35,017 nt of DNA. Source: Coriobacteriia bacterium (GTDB lineage: Bacteria > Actinomycetota > Coriobacteriia > Anaerosomatales > Anaerosomataceae). Under the pieces are notes generated by a model that did not search any database, had not been told where the DNA came from, and saw only the letters and a program-made list of their open reading frames with translations. Positions 28,412 to 35,017 of the stretch are shown piece after piece. The stretch covers positions 1 through 35,017 of the forward strand of contig JAFGNP010000060.1 in the NCBI GenBank assembly GCA_016926975.1, in the 5' to 3' direction. The position numbers and the translations under genes were made by a program. Numbering within the stretch: position 1 is the first letter of the stretch; every line of letters starts with the position of its first letter.

Positions 28412-31400
28412 CTACTGTTCCAGGTAGCGGAGCGGCGCCATGTACAGATCGCCCGGGGCGATCAGTCCGATCATCTCCCTCGTACCCGGCTCGAATATTA
28501 CGACCTGCTTCTCGCGCTGGCTGAAGCAGGTGCCATGAGGTGCTCCCTGAGAGTACTTCTGGATGGTGATCCAAACGAAGACCTTCACCTTGCCGATCTC
28601 GACGTCCGGAGTGTTGAAGTCGAAGTGCTTCGCGTTGCGATGAGGTATGTCGCCCGTGCCCTCGTGCGAGTACCAGACGGAGTCGGAGAGGGTGTAGACA
28701 TCGCCGGTCTCGGTGTTCATCACGTCTACACGGTCCACGCGCACGTCGGTGATCTGAGATGATGAGCCCGCGAACACCAGTGGGATGGAGAAGTCGAGCG
28801 GGATCTGGTCGAACTGGTTCTGCATGTACTTCTCCGGATCGTCGGAGTGATAGTCGGGGAGTATAAGCAGGTCGCCCGTGGCCTCCTTCCAGGTGAGCAG
28901 CTCGGGTCCCTGCCCGGTGATCACGTAGTCATTGCCCTCACCTGTCACCCATGCCTCGACGTTGTCGACGATTCCCTCACCGATCTCGATCAGGTCCTCG
29001 GTGTGCTCGTCGACGAGGTTCTCGAACAGCTTGCCCCAAGCCTCGATCCCCTCGCCCTCGAAGTCCTCGGTCTCGTAGAGTTCCATCGGATCGTCGGCCA
29101 TCGAAGAGAAGTCGATCTCGGTTTGGGTGGCGTGAGACTCGTAGTTGTCCGCTTCGATCGACACGTCCACGCCGCCGAGTTCGTCAGTGCCGGTGAAGTG
29201 CGTTGTGGAGACCGAGATCGTGTAGTTCCCGTACCACACAAACATGTCGGCGGCGGCGATTTCCATGAAGCCCGGGAACCCTGCACTGATCATCCAGGAG
29301 CAGTAGCCCTCTACCGCCTGTCGGAGCCGGAGGTCGCCGCGCTCGGGTGCGAGCACAATGCCGATCGAGGATCGGTCGCCTCCCATTACGTCCAGCAGCT
29401 CTGTCGTGGTCAGGCCGTTGCCGGCTGCCTCGAACCTGTAGGTCTGGCTTGGCTTGGCGGTGAGTTCGAGTTCGGCGAAACGTCCTTCGGCATCAAGAGC
29501 CGGTTGAGCGACGACTTCGTTCTTGCTGTTGCGCACGACGAGCGTTGCGCCAGGGATAGGGCGGCCGTACTTGTCTGTGACTCGGCCGGTGACGAATGCT
29601 GTGGTCGCTTCGCGCATGGTGACGGACGCGGAGCTTTCTTCGCCCAGGATGACCGTGGCCTCCTGTAGCGGCACAGCGTAGTACCCGCGCTTCTGAAGTG
29701 CGAATGCGTAGTCGCCTTTGGACAGGCTGTAGGTGAGGGTTCCGTTCTCCCCGGTCACGTCGTGACGGTTGTAGCCCTGGAGCCACACGTCCACACCGGG
29801 GAGCGGCGCACCTGCTTCGTCGGTGACCACTAGAGTGAGCGTACCGTGGTCATCGAGCTGTACCGACAGACCTCTGAGGGGCCTGGTGCGGGTAAGCTCG
29901 ATAGTCGTGGCCTTCGGGTTGTAACCTTCCTTGGTGATCTCGACCTCGTACTCGCCGAACTCGATATCCTCGACCGTGAACTCACCGCTGCTCCCGGTCA
30001 GGACGGTGCGATCGCCGATGCGCACCCTGGCTCCCGGGAGTCCGGGCAGCGGTCCTGCTTCCGGGTCCCGGCCGCGCGATACGTCGTAGACTCGGCCGAA
30101 CACGACGCCCTTCTGGCGGACCTCGGCTTCGAACGACGCCGAATCGTTGTCTACCGTGTACTGCTCGGTCTCGGTGTGTACCTCGTAGACGACCTCTACC
30201 TGCTCGGCTTCAAGATCCGGCGGGACCTGCCAACCCTGGGCAAAGGAGCGCCGCTGGCCCTCCTCGATGCTTCCGAGTTCGATGGTGTCCAGCTCCTTGC
30301 CGTCCACCGAGACGGTGACGGTCACATCGCGCGCTATCCGCGATCCCCGATTAAGAACCGCGCCCTCGAAGACGGCTTGCGCGCCACAGATCGCCTTGTT
30401 CGGCACGGTGCGGAACGCGTTGAGTTCGGGCAGCACGTCAGCAAGAACCGGCTGGCCGCCCTCGAGAACGGTGTCCTCCGGTCCGAAGCCGTCGCGGGTG
30501 ACCGGCCAGAGAACGAACCGAGGATCGACATCGTCTTCGCCGCCGTAGGGTTGAGCATCCGCGTAGAGGAGCTGCAGACCATCGGGGGTGGATACGAGTG
30601 CGGTGCCGAACCAACCGACTACGCGTGGCGTGCCGCTTCCGGCCATCCCGGCCCACGTGTCGAGCACGCGGGCTTCATCGATGTCCACCCATGTCAGGCG
30701 GAGTGACTCGTCGCCCGGGCCGCTCCAGAAAGTGGTGGCGATGCCATCCTCGCACGCCACGTTCCCGGTTGCCGGATAGCCGACCAGGCCCAAGGCCTCG
30801 CCTTCGAGCGCGATGTCCGAGAGCACTTCAAGCGAGTCCGCGTCGACTATGGCGAGCCTGGGGTCGGCGTTGCCCGCCCCATTCGTTTCGCGACCGTACA
30901 GGATGACCAGCGTGCCGGTCTTCTCGTCGTATGCGATGTCCTGGGTGATGTCTTTTTGCCTGTCGCCGGGCAGGGTGATCCCCACGAGCTGCCGTCCTGC
31001 CCCTGCGGCACCCATCTCGGAGATGACCACGGCCTGTCCGCCGCCCGTGGTGACGTAGGTGGCATTGGGGTACCCGGTCGCGGCAAGCCAAACGCGCTCG
31101 CCGTCAGCGGCCAGCGCCGGATAGTTCAGGCCCTCGCCTTCGAACGACGAACCGATGGTGGTCGAGCGCTCGTTGAACGATGTCAGCTGGACGCCGTGCA
31201 TGGAGATGTAGGCGAGCATCGCGCTGCCATCGGGCATGCCCACGGCGTCGGCGAACTCGCCGATCTCGCCATACGCAGTGCGCGCAAGGCGTCCTGCGCC
31301 GAGTGCCGGCGAGGTTACCTGAGTACCGTCGGGGCTGTAAATCTCCCACTGGTACGCGCGGAGGTCGCCGCACACGTAGAAGAGCATGTACGTGCCGTCC

Positions 31401-31876
31401 GGCCGTACGATGAGCGAGGGGTCTGTCTCGTAGAACTGGCGGATCTTGTACGGAGCGAGTCCGCCGAAGGTCTCGAAGTTCGATTCGTCCCAGGTGCGAT
31501 ACTCGGGAGCCGAGATGGTGACCGAGGCCGAGTCGGTGCCCACCTTGTTGGCGGTGAGCACTGCATCCGCAATGGAGTCTTCATCCAGGTCGGCGTCGGC
31601 TTGCTGACCTTCGGTGAGCGTGTAGGGCGTAGGGGACGAGGAGATCACGATCTGCGCAGACTCCCCAATGCACTCGATGAGTTCGGCGCTGTGCTCCTCT
31701 CCGCCGAAGGTGAAGTCCGCGGTCTCGCCGACAGTCAAGTCGAGAGAGATCTCCTCGGCCGATCCGGTGTTACCGCCATCGCCGCCCTGTGGCAGCAAGC
31801 GTAGCGCTACGACAGCGGCGATTATCGCGACCACGATCACCGCGCCGATCGCGATCAGTATGGTATTGCGCTTCAC
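28412..31876 (-). CDS. Large membrane-anchored extracellular protein with CARDB-like and carboxypeptidase-regulatory-like domains
   Basis: GTG start; N-terminal TM MKRNTILIAIGAVIVVAIIAAVVALRLL; CARDB-like NRGSRIARDVTVTVSVDGKEL; tandem CarboxypepD_reg-like units (GVVFGRVYDVSRG..., TLTLVVTDEAGAPLPGVDVWL..., AFVTGRVTDKYGRPIPGATLVV...). Confidence 0.78.
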   Translation of the reverse strand: MKRNTILIAIGAVIVVAIIAAVVALRLLPQGGDGGNTGSAEEISLDLTVGETADFTFGGEEHSAELIECIGESAQIVISSSPTPYTLTEGQQADADLDEDSIADAVLTANKVGTDSASVTISAPEYRTWDESNFETFGGLAPYKIRQFYETDPSLIVRPDGTYMLFYVCGDLRAYQWEIYSPDGTQVTSPALGAGRLARTAYGEIGEFADAVGMPDGSAMLAYISMHGVQLTSFNERSTTIGSSFEGEGLNYPALAADGERVWLAATGYPNATYVTTGGGQAVVISEMGAAGAGRQLVGITLPGDRQKDITQDIAYDEKTGTLVILYGRETNGAGNADPRLAIVDADSLEVLSDIALEGEALGLVGYPATGNVACEDGIATTFWSGPGDESLRLTWVDIDEARVLDTWAGMAGSGTPRVVGWFGTALVSTPDGLQLLYADAQPYGGEDDVDPRFVLWPVTRDGFGPEDTVLEGGQPVLADVLPELNAFRTVPNKAICGAQAVFEGAVLNRGSRIARDVTVTVSVDGKELDTIELGSIEEGQRRSFAQGWQVPPDLEAEQVEVVYEVHTETEQYTVDNDSASFEAEVRQKGVVFGRVYDVSRGRDPEAGPLPGLPGARVRIGDRTVLTGSSGEFTVEDIEFGEYEVEITKEGYNPKATTIELTRTRPLRGLSVQLDDHGTLTLVVTDEAGAPLPGVDVWLQGYNRHDVTGENGTLTYSLSKGDYAFALQKRGYYAVPLQEATVILGEESSASVTMREATTAFVTGRVTDKYGRPIPGATLVVRNSKNEVVAQPALDAEGRFAELELTAKPSQTYRFEAAGNGLTTTELLDVMGGDRSSIGIVLAPERGDLRLRQAVEGYCSWMISAGFPGFMEIAAADMFVWYGNYTISVSTTHFTGTDELGGVDVSIEADNYESHATQTEIDFSSMADDPMELYETEDFEGEGIEAWGKLFENLVDEHTEDLIEIGEGIVDNVEAWVTGEGNDYVITGQGPELLTWKEATGDLLILPDYHSDDPEKYMQNQFDQIPLDFSIPLVFAGSSSQITDVRVDRVDVMNTETGDVYTLSDSVWYSHEGTGDIPHRNAKHFDFNTPDVEIGKVKVFVWITIQKYSQGAPHGTCFSQREKQVVIFEPGTREMIGLIAPGDLYMAPLRYLEQ

Positions 31877-31980
31877 GAGGCCCCCTCCGCTCGCGTGGCG
31901 TTTCCACTAGTCTACCCGTCAGCGAGTGCGGACTGTCGCGCTATCATCAGGACGACTTGTACTGCGAAGGGGGAGGGCTG

Positions 31981-32259
31981 ATGAGCACAGCAGACGATGG
32001 CCGCCGGGTGACCATCGAGATCGTCGAGATCCAGGGCACGGGCGCGTGTTCTGTCGGTCACGTCGTCGGCGATACGTGGGAAGTCGACTCGGAACTCGTG
32101 CCGACCGGCATATGCGGGTGGGCGTACGGAGCTATCCTGCCGTTCCTTCAGCCACTGCGCTTCGGCGGCTCCTTTCCGTGGGAGGCAGAGGGTGAGGCAG
32201 TCGTGTGCTGCCCGGATCCGGCGAACCCGGTCGTCTTCAGACTGCGCGTCTGCGAGTAG
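31981..32259 (+). CDS. TIGR04076-like small protein
   Basis: 92 aa, VTIEIVEIQGTGACSVGHVVGDTWEV...TGICGWAYGAILPFLQPLRFGGSFPWE...AVVCCPDPANPVVFRLRV; internal ATG 31981 with upstream ggggagg. Confidence 0.7.
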   Translation: MSTADDGRRVTIEIVEIQGTGACSVGHVVGDTWEVDSELVPTGICGWAYGAILPFLQPLRFGGSFPWEAEGEAVVCCPDPANPVVFRLRVCE

Positions 32260-32279
32260 CCGAGTCTCGGTCTGCTCCA

Positions 32280-32316
32280 GGGCACACGTCCGTCGACACC
32301 CTAGGTGCGTGTCCCC
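32280..32316. terminator. Candidate terminator hairpin between convergent genes
   Basis: GGGCACACG (32280-32288) / CGTGTCCCC (32308-32316), one mismatch in 9; no strong T-tract. Confidence 0.3.
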
Positions 32317-34955
32317 CTGTTGACTTTGAAGCGGCGCAGCATCAGCGAACTCGTCACGACGCTGACGCTCGAGAGCGCCATCGCTGCTCCGGCAAGCTCC
32401 GGCTTGAGCAGTCCCAGCGCAGCCACAGGTATGCCCAGGGAGTTGTAGCCGAGCGCCCAGAAGAAGTTCTGGTGGATCTTGCGGATCGTGGCACGCGATA
32501 GTTCGATAGCGGTCACCACATCGCGGAGGTCGTTCCTGATCAGGACGATGCCGCCCGTCTCGATAGCGATGTCGGTGCCGGCGCCCATCGCGATGCCCAC
32601 GTCGGCCCGAGCCAGCGCAGGCGTATCGTTGATTCCGTCGCCGACCATCGCAACCGTCAAACCGCGGCTCTGGAGCCTCACTACCTCTGCGGCCTTGTTC
32701 TCCGGGAGGACCTCGGCCAGCACCCGGTCGGCCGGTATGCCCGCCTTTGCTGCGATCGCCTCCGCGGTGCGGCGGTTGTCGCCGGTGATCATGTAGACTT
32801 CGATGCCCATGTCCGACAGGCGCGTCACTGCTTCTGCCGAGTCCTCCTTCAGCGTGTCGGCCACAGCGATGATCCCGGCCAGCTTGGCCTTGCCCACGCC
32901 CACGAGCATCACGGTCTTGCCCTCGCCCTCAAGTGCGGCGATCTGCCGCTCGAAGCGCGAGATGTCGATGCCCGCGTTCTTCATCAGCAGCCGGTTGCCG
33001 AATGCGACGTGAGCGCCCTCGCAGGTCCCCTCCACTCCTTGGCCCGGTATGGCGCTGAAGTCGTCGACCGAAGGCAGGTCGAGGCCTTCTTCCCGGGCGC
33101 GTGCGAGCAGCGCGTCGGCGAGCGGGTGTTCGCTTCCGCGCTCCAGGGCGGCGGCGAGCACCAAGATCCGCTCTGGGTCGTGGCCTTCGGCCAGCTCGAT
33201 GTCGGTCACGACCGGCTTGCCGTAAGTGAGAGTACCGGTCTTGTCGAATACGATGGCTGTCACCTTGTATGCGGTCTCGAGCGCCTCGCCGCTCTTGATG
33301 AGTATCCCGTTCTCCGCGCCTTTGCCGGTGCCGACCATGATCGCAGTAGGTGTTGCGAGGCCGAGCGCGCAAGGGCATGCGATCACGATGACCGCGGTAC
33401 CGGCGAGGAGCGCCTTCACGAACGGCGTGACCTCGGCGTAGAAAGCGGCGCCGACGAAGCGCGGCACAACGAGCAGCCATGCGAGGAACGTGAGCACCGC
33501 CAGGCCCACGACGACGGGCACGAACACCGCGCTTATACGGTCTGCGAAGCGCTGCACGGGCGCCTTCGAGCCCTGCGCGTCCTCCACGAGCTTCACGATG
33601 CGTGCGAGAGCGGTGTCGGCTCCCACCTTCGTGGCACGGAAGCGGAAAGTGCCCAGCTTGTTGAGAGATGCTCCCACAACGGTGTCCCCGGCCTGTTTCT
33701 CCACCGGGATGGATTCACCGGTCAGCATCGATTCGTCGACTGCAGAGGTTCCCTCGAGCACGATGCCGTCCACCGGGATCTTCTCGCCAGGACGCACCAC
33801 GACCGTATCGCCCACGGATACCTGTTCCACGGGCACGTCCAGTTCGGCACCGTTACGTATGACGCGGGCCGTCTTGGGGGTGAGCCCCATGAGCCGCTTG
33901 ATAGCGTCGGAGGTCTTGCCTTTGGCGTGGGCCTCGAGCAGCTTGCCGAGGATCACGAACGTGAGAAGGAGGGCGCTCGTCTCGAAGAAGACCGGCTCGG
34001 CGTGAAGCGCAGGCACGAACGTTGCGGTCACGCTGTACAGGTATGCCGACGACGTGCCGATCGCCACCAGCGTGTCCATGTTGCCGGCACGCTGCTTGAG
34101 CGCATGCCAGAAGCCACGGTAGAACTGCGCGCCGGCCACGAACTGCACGGGAGTGGAGAGCGCGAACCCGATGTACTTCAGGGCCATCATCGGTTCCCAC
34201 GTTCCGCCGAACGTGTCCGCCAGCCATCCAGCAGATGCCGTCGATACCGACTCCATGAGAGACGGGATCATTAGCAGGAGTAGCGGCGTCGAGAGTGCCA
34301 GGGAGAAGAAGAACAACAAGCGCTTCTCCTTGGCGATGTGTGCTCGTTGGGCCCTGCTCTGGGCGTCATCGCCGCTGCCGGGCGCGCGGTCTTCGAGGCG
34401 CGGTACGGCGTCGTACCCGGCGGTGCGCACGGCCGCGATGATGTCGTCGATGCCGAGCGCGTGCGGGTCGAACGTCACCGTGGCAGTTTCGGCAGCGAGG
34501 TTCACTGTGGCACTGCCTATCCCCGGTGTGGCCGACAGCGTTCTCTCTATCACGGCCTGACAGGACGAGCAGGTCATGCCGATGATGCCGACTGTAGCGC
34601 TGGCGGTGGCCGCCTCGCTGCGCGCAACGGCGGGTTCGGACGGCGTGGGGACGATTGGGCAGGCGCCGGCAGGGCTGGGTGCCGGGTCGTTGCAGGGCTC
34701 CGGGTCTTCCGCGGGTTCCAGTGGTAAGAGGCTTCCCATCGGCTTGAACCCGGCGGCCTCGATGGCTGCTGCGACGGAGCCGGCGTCGGGTTCGGAATCG
34801 GAGGAGATCACGGCCAGGCCGTCCTGCGCGCTGACGTTGACTACCGTGACTCCCTGGATCTCGGAGAGCTTCGCCGAGACGTTGCGCTCGCATGAGCCGC
34901 AGTGCATGCCTTCGATGGCGATTGTGTAGGACTTGGACACTGTCGTCTCCGTCAT
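32301..34955 (-). CDS. copA: Copper-translocating P-type ATPase with two N-terminal HMA domains
   Basis: GMHCGSC and GMTCSSC metal-binding motifs, [48 protein letters not shown] start at 34955 preferred over the listed GTG. Confidence 0.94.
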   Translation of the reverse strand: MTETTVSKSYTIAIEGMHCGSCERNVSAKLSEIQGVTVVNVSAQDGLAVISSDSEPDAGSVAAAIEAAGFKPMGSLLPLEPAEDPEPCNDPAPSPAGACPIVPTPSEPAVARSEAATASATVGIIGMTCSSCQAVIERTLSATPGIGSATVNLAAETATVTFDPHALGIDDIIAAVRTAGYDAVPRLEDRAPGSGDDAQSRAQRAHIAKEKRLLFFFSLALSTPLLLLMIPSLMESVSTASAGWLADTFGGTWEPMMALKYIGFALSTPVQFVAGAQFYRGFWHALKQRAGNMDTLVAIGTSSAYLYSVTATFVPALHAEPVFFETSALLLTFVILGKLLEAHAKGKTSDAIKRLMGLTPKTARVIRNGAELDVPVEQVSVGDTVVVRPGEKIPVDGIVLEGTSAVDESMLTGESIPVEKQAGDTVVGASLNKLGTFRFRATKVGADTALARIVKLVEDAQGSKAPVQRFADRISAVFVPVVVGLAVLTFLAWLLVVPRFVGAAFYAEVTPFVKALLAGTAVIVIACPCALGLATPTAIMVGTGKGAENGILIKSGEALETAYKVTAIVFDKTGTLTYGKPVVTDIELAEGHDPERILVLAAALERGSEHPLADALLARAREEGLDLPSVDDFSAIPGQGVEGTCEGAHVAFGNRLLMKNAGIDISRFERQIAALEGEGKTVMLVGVGKAKLAGIIAVADTLKEDSAEAVTRLSDMGIEVYMITGDNRRTAEAIAAKAGIPADRVLAEVLPENKAAEVVRLQSRGLTVAMVGDGINDTPALARADVGIAMGAGTDIAIETGGIVLIRNDLRDVVTAIELSRATIRKIHQNFFWALGYNSLGIPVAALGLLKPELAGAAMALSSVSVVTSSLMLRRFKVNRGTRT

Positions 34956-34969
34956 CGGCCGTGCGAGTG

Positions 34970-35017
34970 TCAGTTGCCGCAGCCCTCCCACAGAGGTGTG
35001 GACAGGTAGCGCTCGCC
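34970..35017 (-). CDS. Possible C-terminal end of an upstream gene (partial)
   Basis: Minus strand reads ...[15 protein letters not shown] to a stop at 34970-34972, 14 bp before the copA start; too short to assign. Confidence 0.3.
   Translation of the reverse strand, partial: GERYLSTPLWEGCGN

Noticed and set aside
33009-34274. 421-aa plus-strand ORF
   Set aside because: Antisense to copA; Arg/His/Glu-rich shadow ORF with no motifs.

Overview
35-kb high-GC chromosomal window with the gene content of an anaerobic bacterium; codon and GC character plus gene families suggest an Actinomycetota/Coriobacteriia-like host (inference). Most of it is ordinary chromosomal coding sequence. I found no tRNA, rRNA, CRISPR array, prophage or transposase. 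The best-supported unusual feature is a transcription-terminating T-box riboswitch at about 1023-1356, with apparent Met specifier AUG. It precedes a five-gene methionine operon: COG1900/DUF39 sulfurtransferase, NIL-ferredoxin, MetH without a reactivation domain, MetV and MetF. A UPF0280/COG2122 gene lies downstream. Other points of interest are a metallophosphoesterase-TorD-like fusion beside a divergent MoaE-like gene, a ferritin-like-GGDEF fusion, a 2x[4Fe-4S] ferredoxin-CPBP membrane protease fusion, a ~490-bp CDS-free region (22935-23426) with a candidate structured RNA and a 19-bp-stem hairpin, and a 5'-truncated DUF5648-repeat secreted protein absent from the ORF track. Housekeeping genes include lpdA, lipA, ligA, gatCAB and copA. 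All family assignments come from reading motifs by eye; no database search was run.
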